Positions 1 to 7,734 of a stretch of DNA of 64,000 bases are shown here, piece by piece. Positions within the stretch are counted from its first letter, which is position 1, and each line of letters opens with the position of its first letter. The notes under the pieces are model-generated. The model was not told the origin of the DNA. It was given only the letters and a program-made list of their open reading frames with translations, and made no database searches. The DNA comes from Planctomycetota bacterium (lineage in GTDB: Bacteria > Planctomycetota > SZUA-567 > H5-PLA8): contig JABTUM010000001.1 of assembly GCA_015075375.1 (NCBI GenBank), forward strand, positions 2,785,201 to 2,849,200, written 5' to 3'. A program made the translations under genes and the position numbers.

Positions 1-2
1 AA

Positions 3-389
3 GCGGAGTTGCTCGATGCGAAGTCCATGAAAGCGCGCAGCGATGCGAAAGCGCCCCGGCACGATGCGGCCGTCGCGGCGTTGGAACTGCTGGAGACGCG
101 CTTCGCCGAGCCGCTGGCCGTGGAGGAACTGGCCGCGGCGGCGGGGGTGAGCGCCCCGCATTTGACGCGGCTTTTCCGGCGCCTGACCGGGCGCAGCCCG
201 ATGCAATACCTGAACGACGTGCGCATCCAACGCGCGTGTACGCGGCTGGCGGAATCGGACGAATCGATCACCTCCATCGCCGGCGCGGTGGGCTGGCCCG
301 ACCCGAACCTTTTCGCGCGGCGCTTCCGGCAGGCGCTGGGCGTCTCGCCGCGCGCGTACCGGGCGGAGAAGAGAGGGAGTGGGAGGTAG
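3..389 (+). CDS. AraC-family transcriptional regulator, C-terminal part (5' end outside window)
   Basis: The reading frame is open to the left window edge, so this is the C-terminal part of a longer regulator and the real start is not visible. The visible ~125 residues are almost entirely a double helix-turn-helix AraC/XylS DNA-binding domain. The first HTH contains VEELAAAAGVSAPHLTRLF. The second contains SITSIAGAVGWPDPNLFARR and is followed by the family signature ending RFRQALGVSPRAYR. The missing N-terminus would hold the ligand-sensing domain. A second AraC-type regulator lies 3.3 kb downstream (3684-4637), and PhyH-family oxygenases lie between them, so both may control small catabolic units. 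Family assignment is firm; the regulon is unknown. Confidence 0.9.
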   Translation, partial: AELLDAKSMKARSDAKAPRHDAAVAALELLETRFAEPLAVEELAAAAGVSAPHLTRLFRRLTGRSPMQYLNDVRIQRACTRLAESDESITSIAGAVGWPDPNLFARRFRQALGVSPRAYRAEKRGSGR

Positions 390-398
390 GGGGCGGGA

Positions 399-458
399 AA
401 ACGGCAAACGGCAAGAACCAAACAAGCGGCAAGCAGCAAACGGCGAAAAACCAGGAAC
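399..458. repeat. Low-complexity CGGCAAA-type degenerate repeat, intergenic
   Basis: Degenerate copies of CGGCAAACGGCAAG, AGCGGCAAGCAGCAAACGGC and similar words follow the stop codon of the partial AraC gene. There is no reading frame and no clear terminator. It resembles the degenerate intergenic repeats near 2566-2700 and 47698-47853 in style but not in sequence. Confidence 0.45.
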
Positions 459-516
459 ACCTTAGGGGTGAATTGGAGCGTGAGGATGCTATATTGGTTT
501 TGAAGGCAGGTGAGTC

Positions 517-1512
517 ATGTCCGCACTCGAAGCCCGGACGCTTTACGCCGATTGGATGCTTCGCCGCACGCGCTTGGCGGACGGAGCTCCAGTGGGCGAA
601 GCGGGCTACTCGGCTTCTCAGATCAAGGTGCTGGACTACCTTTTACAGCGTTACGAAGGCGATGTGGCTGCTCGCGTCAGCGCCCGGTTTCCTTTGCCGA
701 GCGAGACGATCTGGAAGACGCGCACCATCGTTATTCATCATCATTTTGGGCGAAAGGGTTACGCGAGCGTCAAGACGCGCGGCGAAGCGGAGGATCGTGC
801 GAGCCGCATCCTGAAGCGCATGGCCGAACAGAAAGCGCAGGAGTCGCTGGGCGCACCAGGTGGAGGGACGATCTGGGCTTCGCCAGATCCGATGTTGGAC
901 CAGTTTGGAAACTACCTTTCGAAGGAGATTCAATACTGGGACGAGTATCTAAAATCTTCCTTCTCGAAGTTAGAAGACAAGGATGTTGAAGATTTCGCCC
1001 GCCGCATTGCAAAGCTTGAGGACGGAACCCGGTCGGGACTGTTGTTTAAGCTATTCTCTGAGGAACATCTGCCGGTCCTGGCTGAATCCAAGATTCCCCA
1101 CCACCGAGGAGGAATCTCGTTCTCGCGCGAAGTTCCTGTATTCAAACTGTTGTTGAAAGTGGAGCATCCCGAAGCCGTGGCTTTTGCACATATAGCTTGG
1201 CGCGACCGGCTCGAAGCCGATTCCCGATGCAAGATCGCCGAAAAGCTCGAAGAACTATTTCGCACGCCTTTCAACAGGCCGTTCGCCGCGGAGCATTTGC
1301 GCGGCGATCTGGGCGTCGCACATCCCGAAACTCGCTACCGGGCGGCTAAGCTGCTCATGGAGCTGGGCGACCTTCAAGACGTGGGCCTGCTGCAGGATCT
1401 GCTGGCGCTGCCCCGGCAGGACGACGAATACCCCGGCGAGCGGCAAGCGCTCTTCGCCGCCATGGAAGAACTGGCTCGGAAGCCGGCTCCTCCTGCAGCA
1501 GCCTCGCCATGA
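517..1512 (+). CDS. Hypothetical protein, 331 aa, with HEAT-like C-terminus
   Basis: I do not recognise a family. The ATG is preceded by AGGTGAG about 6 nt upstream, which supports the start. The protein has no signal peptide and no membrane segment and is rich in charged residues, so it is probably cytoplasmic. Residues ~255-320 (for example PETRYRAAKLLMELGDLQDV) look like one or two HEAT-type helical hairpins. A short His run (VIHHHFG, around residue 75) and several Trp/Tyr residues are the only other notable features. The gene stands alone between an AraC regulator and a PhyH-family oxygenase on the same strand, with gaps above 100 bp on both sides, so it is probably its own transcription unit. 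Confidence 0.75.
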   Translation: MSALEARTLYADWMLRRTRLADGAPVGEAGYSASQIKVLDYLLQRYEGDVAARVSARFPLPSETIWKTRTIVIHHHFGRKGYASVKTRGEAEDRASRILKRMAEQKAQESLGAPGGGTIWASPDPMLDQFGNYLSKEIQYWDEYLKSSFSKLEDKDVEDFARRIAKLEDGTRSGLLFKLFSEEHLPVLAESKIPHHRGGISFSREVPVFKLLLKVEHPEAVAFAHIAWRDRLEADSRCKIAEKLEELFRTPFNRPFAAEHLRGDLGVAHPETRYRAAKLLMELGDLQDVGLLQDLLALPRQDDEYPGERQALFAAMEELARKPAPPAAASP

Positions 1513-1624
1513 TCGTTTTATGCTAGTTCGCGCCCGGCGCGGACTAGTGCCGGACCCCCTCGCTGGGGTCTAATGCCTCCATGCGCGGGAGAAGCCGCGC
1601 CGGATGCTTCAGCGAGGAAACGAG

Positions 1625-2545
1625 ATGCCCGCCACCGTCCCGGCCGTCGACTTCAACCGCACGATCCAGCTCAGCGACGAACAGATCCGCTTCTACCAGG
1701 AGAACGGGTTCATCCAGATCCTGAACGTGCTGACGCCCGACGAGGTGGATTACGTCCGCGAGAGCATCGCCGAAGCGATCGATCACCTCTCGCGCACCAA
1801 GACCGGTAAAAGCCAGGGCAACCCCTTCTACAGCAAGGTCTTTCACCAGGAAGTGAACCTCTGGCGCATCCACGAAGGCGTGAAGCGCTATACGCTCTCG
1901 CGCCGCCTGGGCGAACTGGCGCGGCAGTTGACCGGCGTAGCCAAGATGCGTCTCTGGCACGATCACTGCCTGTACAAGATGCCCGAGCAGAGCCTCGCCA
2001 GCGACTGGCACCAGGACTGGCCCTACTGGCCGATGTACCACGCCGGCGCGATGAGCTGCTGGATGGCGCTGGACGACGTGGACGAGACGAACGGCTGCCT
2101 GCAATTCGTGCCCAAGAGCTTTAAGTGGGGCATCTACCCGGCCATCGCGCTGGGCAGCGGCAAGAAGCAGCTCGAAACGATGCTGAACGAGGAAGAGCGC
2201 GCGAAGTTCAAACCCGTGGCGATGCCGATGCCGGCCGGAAGCTGCACGTTCCACGATGGGCTGTGTTTCCACTACGCCAATCCCAACCGCAGCGACAAGC
2301 CGCGCCGCGCGATTGCCACGATCTACCAGCCCGACGGGACCGAGTTCCGCAAGAAGGGGCACATCTGCACCGATCCGTTGAAGCTCAACGACGGCGACAA
2401 GCTGGTCGACGAGATCTTCCCGGTCGTGGCCGAAGGGAAGCCGTATCCGACGACCACCTTCTACGATGCGCGGGAGCGGCTGAAGAGCGAAGCCGCGCTG
2501 AACGACGCTCGCCACGCGCGCATGAAGGCGGCGGCGGAAGCGTGA
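1625..2545 (+). CDS. Phytanoyl-CoA dioxygenase (PhyH) family protein
   Basis: This is a 306-aa non-heme Fe(II)/2-oxoglutarate-dependent oxygenase of the PhyH family. The double-stranded beta-helix iron site is visible as H129-x-D131 (in SDWHQDWPYW) with the distal His at about residue 216 (FHDGLCFHYA). An Arg pair about 11 residues later is the expected 2-oxoglutarate carboxylate anchor. The N-terminus has the family opening (YQENGFIQILNVLTPDEV). The ATG at 1625 is chosen over an upstream in-frame ATG at 1604 because GAGGA sits 7 nt before it. Family members hydroxylate lipids, amino acids or secondary metabolites, and the substrate cannot be read from sequence. A second, divergent PhyH gene follows in opposite orientation (2708-3520). 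Confidence 0.9.
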   Translation: MPATVPAVDFNRTIQLSDEQIRFYQENGFIQILNVLTPDEVDYVRESIAEAIDHLSRTKTGKSQGNPFYSKVFHQEVNLWRIHEGVKRYTLSRRLGELARQLTGVAKMRLWHDHCLYKMPEQSLASDWHQDWPYWPMYHAGAMSCWMALDDVDETNGCLQFVPKSFKWGIYPAIALGSGKKQLETMLNEEERAKFKPVAMPMPAGSCTFHDGLCFHYANPNRSDKPRRAIATIYQPDGTEFRKKGHICTDPLKLNDGDKLVDEIFPVVAEGKPYPTTTFYDARERLKSEAALNDARHARMKAAAEA

Positions 2546-2565
2546 ACGCCGTTCCGGTTTCGGTG

Positions 2566-2597
2566 TTTGGATTGCGGATATTGGATTGAAGGGCGGG
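2566..2597 (+). repeat. GGATTG-rich intergenic repeat, left arm of an inverted pair
   Basis: The segment contains GGATTGCGGATATTGGATTG followed by AAGGGCGGG. Its reverse-complement relative lies at 2666-2700, and two more relatives lie at 4645-4688 and 5224-5258. The shared core is GGATTGAA-nGGC. It sits just after the stop codon of the upstream PhyH gene. Confidence 0.6.
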
Positions 2598-2665
2598 ACG
2601 GCTGTTCAGCCGTTGGCCGCTCGGTATCGCGGGCCGCTCCGCTAAGCGCGCGCGGCGGTAGAAGC

Positions 2666-2700
2666 CCCGCCGTTCAATCCCAAATCAATAATCCCCAAAC
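2666..2700 (-). repeat. GGATTG-rich intergenic repeat, right arm of an inverted pair
   Basis: The plus strand reads CCCGCCGTTCAATCCC and then AAATCAATAATCCCCAAAC, the reverse complement of the same degenerate repeat seen at 2566-2597. It ends directly before the stop of the minus-strand PhyH gene, so the pair brackets the intergenic space between two convergent genes and could form a long imperfect hairpin in either transcript. Confidence 0.6.
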
Positions 2701-2707
2701 TAAAATT

Positions 2708-3520
2708 CTATCCGTACGGTCCTTTCCCGTGGAAGCCCAGCACGCGGCGCAGGCGCGCGTCGTCGCGCGTGCGCGCTTCGACCCATTCGGGCAGGCGGTA
2801 GTGCATGAACGGGTAGAACCGTTGGGCGATCCAACGCATCCCGAAATGCATCTGGAGCAGGTAGCGCGTATCGCCGGACGTATTCGGCGCTCCGCGATGC
2901 CAGCATTGTCCGTTGTGCAGGTAGGCGTCGCCGGCGCGCGCGTACATGCTCACCGGCCCGCGCCCGTCGAACTGCGGCGCCTCCGTCTTCGGCGGCGGAT
3001 GCCTTCCCGCGTAGTGGCTGGCCGGAACGAACTGCGTCGGCCCGTGCGGTTCGTCGAGGACGTCGCTGAGCAGGATCTGAAAGGTGAACTGGCAGATGGG
3101 CATGCGCAGCCGCGCGTCGTGCCGTTCGATCCCTTCGGGCAGCGGAAACAGGAGATGCTCGTCCACGTGCCAGCCGTCGATGGCCTTGCCCGACGGATTC
3201 ACCACCGCGTTGTTCGCCAGGAGGTGGCAGTGGGGCCCCAGGATCCGTTCGGCCAGCGAGATGAACGGTTCGCGCGTGAGCAGCTCCAGAAAGAGCGGAT
3301 CGAGTTCGAAGAGGCGGCACATCACGATATCGCCGTAGCGGTTGTGCGTATCGGCCAAGCCGGGGTTCGCGAAGGCTCGATCCAGCGCGTCGCGCAACGC
3401 AGCGCACTCGTCGGGCGTCAGCACATTCGGGAGCGGGCAGAAGCCGTCGCGGTCGAAGCGAAAGGAGATGGCGGCCTGCTCGGCTTCGGTGGGGGCGGCG
3501 GGCAAGGTCAGCGTGGTCAT
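2708..3520 (-). CDS. Phytanoyl-CoA dioxygenase (PhyH) family protein
   Basis: This is a 270-aa Fe(II)/2-oxoglutarate oxygenase, clearly distinct from the PhyH protein at 1625-2545. The iron site is H118-x-D120 (in DGWHVDEHLL) with distal His ~208 (NGQCWHRGAP), and R219 is a candidate 2-oxoglutarate ligand. The frame is open further upstream, but the start at 3520 is favoured because GAGGA lies about 7 nt before it and the longer N-terminus would overlap the divergent AraC gene's promoter region. The gene is divergent from the AraC-type regulator at 3684, with 163 bp between the two starts. That is the classic arrangement of a regulator and its target, so this oxygenase is probably under its control. 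The substrate is unknown. Confidence 0.9.
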   Translation of the reverse strand: MTTLTLPAAPTEAEQAAISFRFDRDGFCPLPNVLTPDECAALRDALDRAFANPGLADTHNRYGDIVMCRLFELDPLFLELLTREPFISLAERILGPHCHLLANNAVVNPSGKAIDGWHVDEHLLFPLPEGIERHDARLRMPICQFTFQILLSDVLDEPHGPTQFVPASHYAGRHPPPKTEAPQFDGRGPVSMYARAGDAYLHNGQCWHRGAPNTSGDTRYLLQMHFGMRWIAQRFYPFMHYRLPEWVEARTRDDARLRRVLGFHGKGPYG

Positions 3521-3648
3521 GGGCTTCGTCCTCGGGTCTGCTTCAAGTAACCCCACGGCGAGGCCGGACGCCATGGGTACTCGTTCCCCGAATCGGGCGG
3601 CTTGGGGGCTAAAATCGACATCTTTCCGTCCCACGGGCCGATGCGCGG

Positions 3649-3654
3649 TATACT
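3649..3654 (+). promoter_or_regulatory. Possible -10 element for the AraC-family gene
   Basis: TATACT lies 30 nt before the ATG at 3684 within the 163-bp divergent intergenic region. No convincing -35 box is present at standard spacing, which would fit an activator-dependent promoter, but the call is weak. Confidence 0.3.
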
Positions 3655-3683
3655 GATAGGGAAGGCATCCCGAGGCCGCCGCG

Positions 3684-4637
3684 ATGAGCACTCGCCCGCC
3701 CGCGCCCGAGTATTTGGCGCTCGACGAACTGCAGCCCCGCGTGGACCTCGCCAGTTACTGGCGCGTCGGGCCGGTCTGGTACACGTACCGCATCCCTGGG
3801 CACCATCTGCTATTGATCCATCGCGGGACGCTGGAGGCCGAAACGCCGCAGGGGCGCATCAAGGCCAAAGACGGCGACCTGATCTGCTTCCGGCCGACGG
3901 AGCACAACGAATACGGCACGAAGGGGAAGCTGGAGTTCTTTCAGGCGCACATCGATTTCGCTCCGCCGCCCAAGGAAGCGCAGACGCCGTGGCTGGGCGA
4001 GGCCGGCCCGCTGCCGCTGCACCTGCCGATGGGAGAAGCCTACGAGCCGCTCGCGCGGGTGTACGAGACCCTAATGCTGGAGCTGCCGCAAAGCGGCGCG
4101 GTTCACGAACTGCGCGTGCGCCAGGCGGTCTTCGAGATGCTGGCGCTCATCGCCGAAGCGCAACTGGGCCGCCAGCGCCGCCGGGGCGAAACGCAGGCGC
4201 CGCGCATCGATGCGTGGCAACGCGCGCGGCTGAGGCTGGGTTCCGATCTGGACGCCGAGCTGCGGCTGGGGCCGCTCGCTCGCGAGCTGGGCGTCTCGCG
4301 CGACCACTTCATCCGGCGCTTTCGCCAGCGCTTCGGCGTGAATCCGATCGAGTATCGCACGCGCGCGCGGCTGCTGGCGGCGCTGCGGCGGCTGCGCGAA
4401 GGGACCGAGCCGGTGAAGACGATCGCGCGCGCGCTGGGCTGGGCGGATACGAAGAGCCTCACGCGCGCCTGCAAACGGCACTTCGGGCTTGCGCCGCGGG
4501 ACGTCCGCGCGGGGCAGAGTCTGCCGACGCCCGAAGCGCCGGGTACGGAGAGCGAGCGGCTGTATCCGATCAACAAGCATGTGGTGCCGCCGGAGGCGGG
4601 GGCGCAGTACTTCGAGAAGTGGCGGGTGCGGAAGTAA
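3684..4637 (+). CDS. AraC-family transcriptional regulator with cupin-like sensor domain
   Basis: This 317-aa protein has two parts. Residues ~15-110 form a cupin-like beta-barrel sensor (HHLLLIHRGTLEAETPQG, then KDGDLICFRPTEHNEYG), typical of AraC regulators that bind sugars or small acids. Residues ~185-275 carry the double HTH (LARELGVSRDHFIRRFRQRF and VKTIARALGWADTKSLTRA). A C-terminal tail of ~40 residues follows. It is divergently placed from the PhyH oxygenase at 2708-3520 and may control it. Overall fold and DNA-binding role are confident; the inducer is not known. Confidence 0.9.
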   Translation: MSTRPPAPEYLALDELQPRVDLASYWRVGPVWYTYRIPGHHLLLIHRGTLEAETPQGRIKAKDGDLICFRPTEHNEYGTKGKLEFFQAHIDFAPPPKEAQTPWLGEAGPLPLHLPMGEAYEPLARVYETLMLELPQSGAVHELRVRQAVFEMLALIAEAQLGRQRRRGETQAPRIDAWQRARLRLGSDLDAELRLGPLARELGVSRDHFIRRFRQRFGVNPIEYRTRARLLAALRRLREGTEPVKTIARALGWADTKSLTRACKRHFGLAPRDVRAGQSLPTPEAPGTESERLYPINKHVVPPEAGAQYFEKWRVRK

Positions 4638-4644
4638 GGGTTCT

Positions 4645-4688
4645 GATTTCAGATTGGGGATTTCGGATTGCGGATTGAACGGCACGGG
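4645..4688 (+). repeat. GGATTG-rich intergenic repeat, left arm flanking a small membrane gene
   Basis: The segment starts just after the AraC stop codon and contains GATTGGGGATTTCGGATTG and CGGATTGAACGGC. Its inverted relative lies at 5224-5258, so the two arms bracket the complete gene at 4786-5190. It is the same degenerate family as 2566-2597 and 2666-2700. Confidence 0.65.
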
Positions 4689-4785
4689 AGGATCAGGATC
4701 GCCGAAGGGGTGGACGCCGTATGGAAATGGCTGGATTGCAGGTCGTACCGAGATAGCGTGTCGGTATTACCTTAGGGTTCCCGGC

Positions 4786-5190
4786 ATGCCTGTGGAAATT
4801 CCTCCGCTTAGCCCCGAAGCGCAAAAAAAGGTGATCGAAGCGCGAGCGGAGCTGGCGTGGGGCGAGTCGCACGAGAAGGTCCGTGAGATGTTGCTGGGGG
4901 GCGGGCTCAGTTCGTACGAAACCGATTCGGTGATGGAGGCGCTGCTAGAGGAGCGCGCGGCTTCCTTTCGCAGCAGGGGCATCCGAGATCTGATCGTGGG
5001 GCTGGCCATCGCGGCGGCAGGCTTTGGCGGCGGGATCGGGTTCGTCATGCTGATCGGTCGAGTCGGTAAGTTCGCCGGCATGCTGGTGGTGGTGGGCTTC
5101 TACGGTCTGTTCCTGACGGCTCGTGGGTTGTTCAACGTGCTAAGTGCCGGCAAGTTCAGAGGCCCGGACTCCGACGTCAACGACGACTAA
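4786..5190 (+). CDS. Small two-TM membrane protein, hypothetical (134 aa)
   Basis: The first ~65 residues are charged and helical (for example EARAELAWGESHEKVREML). A predicted hairpin of two membrane helices follows (LIVGLAIAAAGFGGGIGFVML and FAGMLVVVGFYGLFLTARGLF), and then a short acidic tail (PDSDVNDD). The start is the ATG after CCGGC; no strong Shine-Dalgarno is visible. No family is recognised. The gene is flanked by an inverted pair of GGATTG-type repeats (4645-4688 and 5224-5258), which is unusual and suggests it may have moved as a cassette or that the repeats act as transcript ends. Confidence 0.65.
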   Translation: MPVEIPPLSPEAQKKVIEARAELAWGESHEKVREMLLGGGLSSYETDSVMEALLEERAASFRSRGIRDLIVGLAIAAAGFGGGIGFVMLIGRVGKFAGMLVVVGFYGLFLTARGLFNVLSAGKFRGPDSDVNDD

Positions 5191-5223
5191 AAAGTGATCC
5201 CGCTCTACGAGGCCGCGTGCGTC

Positions 5224-5258
5224 TGCCGTTCAATCCCCAATCCTCAATCCGCCACGCC
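5224..5258 (-). repeat. GGATTG-rich intergenic repeat, right arm
   Basis: The plus strand reads TGCCGTTCAATCCCCAATCC and then TCAATCCGCCACGCC, the inverted relative of 4645-4688. It lies 33 bp after the stop of the small membrane protein gene. Confidence 0.65.
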
Positions 5259-5345
5259 CTCCCTTGCACTCGCATTCCCGCTTCCCCCCGCTAACTTGAA
5301 CGCGTCGCCTGCCACAATCCGCTAAGCCGCCGCGAGGGTCGCGCC

Positions 5346-6323
5346 GTGAAGATCCAGCAGTTGGTGTTTCCCGATCAGCATCGTTGCGAAGTCGAAGAGA
5401 CCGAGCTTTCCGAACGCCTGGGTCCGGGCGAGGTGCTGGTCAAAAACCGCGTCACGCTGGTGAGCGCCGGGACGGAGCTGGCGATGTTCACGCGGACGCA
5501 CCGCGGCTTCGACGAGCCGGATTTCGCTTATGCGAAGTATCCTTTCCGCCCCGGCTATGCGGCGGTGGGCGAGGTGGTTATCGGCGTCGGCGACATCAAG
5601 CCGGGGACGCGCGTATTTCACGCCACCAAGCACGGCACCTACGCGAAGCTTTCGGCACAGGATGTGATCGTCCTTCCGGAAGGGCTGGCGGACGAGCACG
5701 CGACGTTCTACGGCCTCGCTCAGATCTCGATGACGTCGCCGCGCCTCGCGCCGCCCAAAATGGGCGAGCACGTGGTCGTGATCGGGATGGGGCTGATCGG
5801 GAATCTGTGCGCGCAGTTGTACGCGCAGGGCGGCGCCGGGCGCGTCGGCTGTGCGGATTTGACGCCCTTCCGGCTCGAGAAAGCGCGCGCCTGCGGCCTG
5901 ATCGAAGGCTTTAACACACGCGAAAAGCCGCTTACCGAGTGGGTCAAGCAGTTCGGACCGCGCGGGGCCGAGATCGTCGTCGAAGCCGTGGGCATCAATC
6001 CCACCATCGACGCGGCGCTCAAGTCGGTGGCCGACCGCGGCCTCGTGGTGCTGCTGGGCAGTCCGCGCAGCAAGATGGAGATCGATCCGTACTTCGATAT
6101 CCACCGCAAAGGCATCGCGGTGATCGGGGCGCACGGGCGGAACGTCGATGCCGTGACGAGGCAGCAGGATCAGCCGCTGTTGCTGGAGTGGCTGAAGAAC
6201 GGGAAGCTGCGCGTGGAGCCGCTGATCACGCAGCGCATGCCGTTCACGGAAGGGCTGAAGGCGTACGAAGGCCTGCGCGACCGGACGGACGAATTCCTGG
6301 GCGTGATCCTGACGTATCCGTAG
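5346..6323 (+). CDS. Medium-chain dehydrogenase/reductase (alcohol dehydrogenase-like), lacking catalytic-zinc cysteine
   Basis: This is a 325-aa MDR-family protein that begins with GTG, with GAGGG 7 nt upstream. The GroES-like N-terminal domain is followed by a Rossmann fold at ~120-260 with the nucleotide-binding loop VIGMGLIGNLCAQ. At the position where zinc alcohol dehydrogenases have Cys-Gly-Thr-Asp, this protein has LVSAGTELAMF, so the first zinc ligand is missing, and no structural-zinc cysteine cluster is present. The pattern is seen in a subset of MDR proteins such as BchC-like and sugar dehydrogenases. It is probably an NAD(P)-dependent dehydrogenase acting on a sugar or alcohol in the cytoplasm; the substrate is not inferable. 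It converges on carA. Confidence 0.85.
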   Translation: MKIQQLVFPDQHRCEVEETELSERLGPGEVLVKNRVTLVSAGTELAMFTRTHRGFDEPDFAYAKYPFRPGYAAVGEVVIGVGDIKPGTRVFHATKHGTYAKLSAQDVIVLPEGLADEHATFYGLAQISMTSPRLAPPKMGEHVVVIGMGLIGNLCAQLYAQGGAGRVGCADLTPFRLEKARACGLIEGFNTREKPLTEWVKQFGPRGAEIVVEAVGINPTIDAALKSVADRGLVVLLGSPRSKMEIDPYFDIHRKGIAVIGAHGRNVDAVTRQQDQPLLLEWLKNGKLRVEPLITQRMPFTEGLKAYEGLRDRTDEFLGVILTYP

Positions 6324-6407
6324 CGGATTCGGCCACGGCGGGGGGACTAGTACCCGCTCACGTGACGCAGGCGGTTTCTATTTCGGCGGCGGTGGACGGC
6401 GTAGGCG

Positions 6408-7580
6408 CTATTTCTTTCCGGCAAACACCAGGTCGCGGAAGCGGCTGAACAGATAGAAGCTGTCGTGCGGGCCAGGGCTGGCTTCGGGGTGGTACTGTAC
6501 GCTGAAGGCGGGCAGTTCCTTATGCCGCAGGCCCTCGACGGTGTTATCGTTGAGGTTGATGTGGGTGACTTCGACTTCGCGCGGGAGCTTTTGCGGATCG
6601 ACGGCGAAGCCGTGATTCTGGCTGGTGATCTCGACTTTCTGCGTGCTCTGATCGAGCACCGGGTGGTTCGCGCCGCGGTGTCCGAACTTGAGCTTGTAGG
6701 TCTGCGCGCCGAGCGCGAGGCCGAGCATCTGGTGGCCGAGGCAGATGCCGAAGACCGGCACCTTGCCCAGCAGGCCGCGGATCGTTTCGGGCGCGCCCGC
6801 CACGGCCGCCGGATCGCCGGGACCGTTGGAGAGAAAGACGCCGTCGGGTTTGAGCTGGAGAATTTCGGCGGCGCTGGTGCGCGCCGGGACGACGGTCACT
6901 TCGGCGCCGACCTCGGCGAGGCAGCGCAGGATGTTCTGCTTGATGCCGAAATCGACGGCCACGCAGCGGAATTCGTTGGGCTTCGCGTGCAGGGTCGCCA
7001 GCGGACCGGCGGTCTCGGGGCGTTCGAACCCTTTCAGAAAGCCGCCTTCCCAACGGTAGGTCTTCTCGCAGCTTACGTCGAAGGCCAGGTTGCGGCCTTC
7101 CATGCGCGGGCTGTTGCGGGCCTGTTCGATCAAGTCGGCGTCGGAGCGCCTGGCGCTGGCTTCGCTGCACGCCAGCAGTCCGCGCATCACGCCGCCGACG
7201 CGCAGCTTTTTGGTCAGCGCGCGGGTGTCGATATCTTCGAGCCCCGGGACGCCGGCCTTTTCGAGGAACGAGCTGAGATCGCCGCCGGCGCGGTAGTTGC
7301 TTTTCAGCGCGGCCAGTTCGCGGACCAGGAAGCCTTCCACCCACGGCTTGTGGGATTCGTTGTCGTCGGCGTTGACGCCGTAGTTTCCAATCAGCGGATA
7401 GGTCATCGTCACGATCTGCCCGGTGTAGGACGGATCGGTGAGGATCTCCTGGTACCCGGCCATGGAGGTATTGAAAACGACCTCGCCGCAACGGTCGGTG
7501 CGCGCGCCGAACGCTCGGCCGCGGTAGACCGTACCGTCTTCCAGCGCCAGCCGGGCGGGCGGCAGCGTGCGCATGCTCAC
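6408..7580 (-). CDS. carA: Carbamoyl-phosphate synthase small (glutaminase) subunit
   Basis: CarA hydrolyses glutamine and passes ammonia to CarB for carbamoyl phosphate synthesis, feeding pyrimidine and arginine pathways in the cytoplasm. The N-terminal CPSase small-chain domain ([34 protein letters not shown]) is followed by a class I glutamine amidotransferase domain. Its nucleophile lies in [12 protein letters not shown] (Cys ~280) and its His/Glu pair in [13 protein letters not shown] (His ~364, Glu ~366). The length of ~390 aa is normal. AAGGA lies 9 nt before a GTG at 7580 and 15 nt before an in-frame ATG at 7574, so the GTG start is preferred. carB is not in the window. Confidence 0.95.
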   Translation of the reverse strand: MSMRTLPPARLALEDGTVYRGRAFGARTDRCGEVVFNTSMAGYQEILTDPSYTGQIVTMTYPLIGNYGVNADDNESHKPWVEGFLVRELAALKSNYRAGGDLSSFLEKAGVPGLEDIDTRALTKKLRVGGVMRGLLACSEASARRSDADLIEQARNSPRMEGRNLAFDVSCEKTYRWEGGFLKGFERPETAGPLATLHAKPNEFRCVAVDFGIKQNILRCLAEVGAEVTVVPARTSAAEILQLKPDGVFLSNGPGDPAAVAGAPETIRGLLGKVPVFGICLGHQMLGLALGAQTYKLKFGHRGANHPVLDQSTQKVEITSQNHGFAVDPQKLPREVEVTHINLNDNTVEGLRHKELPAFSVQYHPEASPGPHDSFYLFSRFRDLVFAGKK

Positions 7581-7629
7581 GAAGTCGATTCCTTTCCGTG
7601 CGGGGTGCGGGAGCGCGACAACGCAGAGC

Positions 7630-7658
7630 GTTTTATCCGCGCGCGCGCGGCCGCGCAA
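7630..7658 (-). promoter_or_regulatory. Putative promoter for carA (TTGCGC-N17-TAAAAC)
   Basis: Read on the minus strand, TTGCGC (7658-7653) is followed 17 nt later by TAAAAC (7635-7630), about 50 nt upstream of the carA start. The same TTGCGC -35 word occurs in two other candidate promoters in this window. Support is by pattern only. Confidence 0.4.
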
Positions 7659-7734
7659 TCGCATGCGAAGCGTTCTTGCCCGCAGGCTCGGGCGCGTCAA
7701 GATAGGTGCATAGCCTTTACCCCGGGAGCCCCCC

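Noticed and set aside
1553..1570. A 6-bp hairpin GACCCC/GGGGTC after the hypothetical gene
   Set aside because: It has no T-tract and a short stem, so a terminator call is not supported.
2566..5258. CRISPR array from the repeated GGATTG segments
   Set aside because: The copies are degenerate, in inverted pairs and unevenly spaced, and no cas gene is present.
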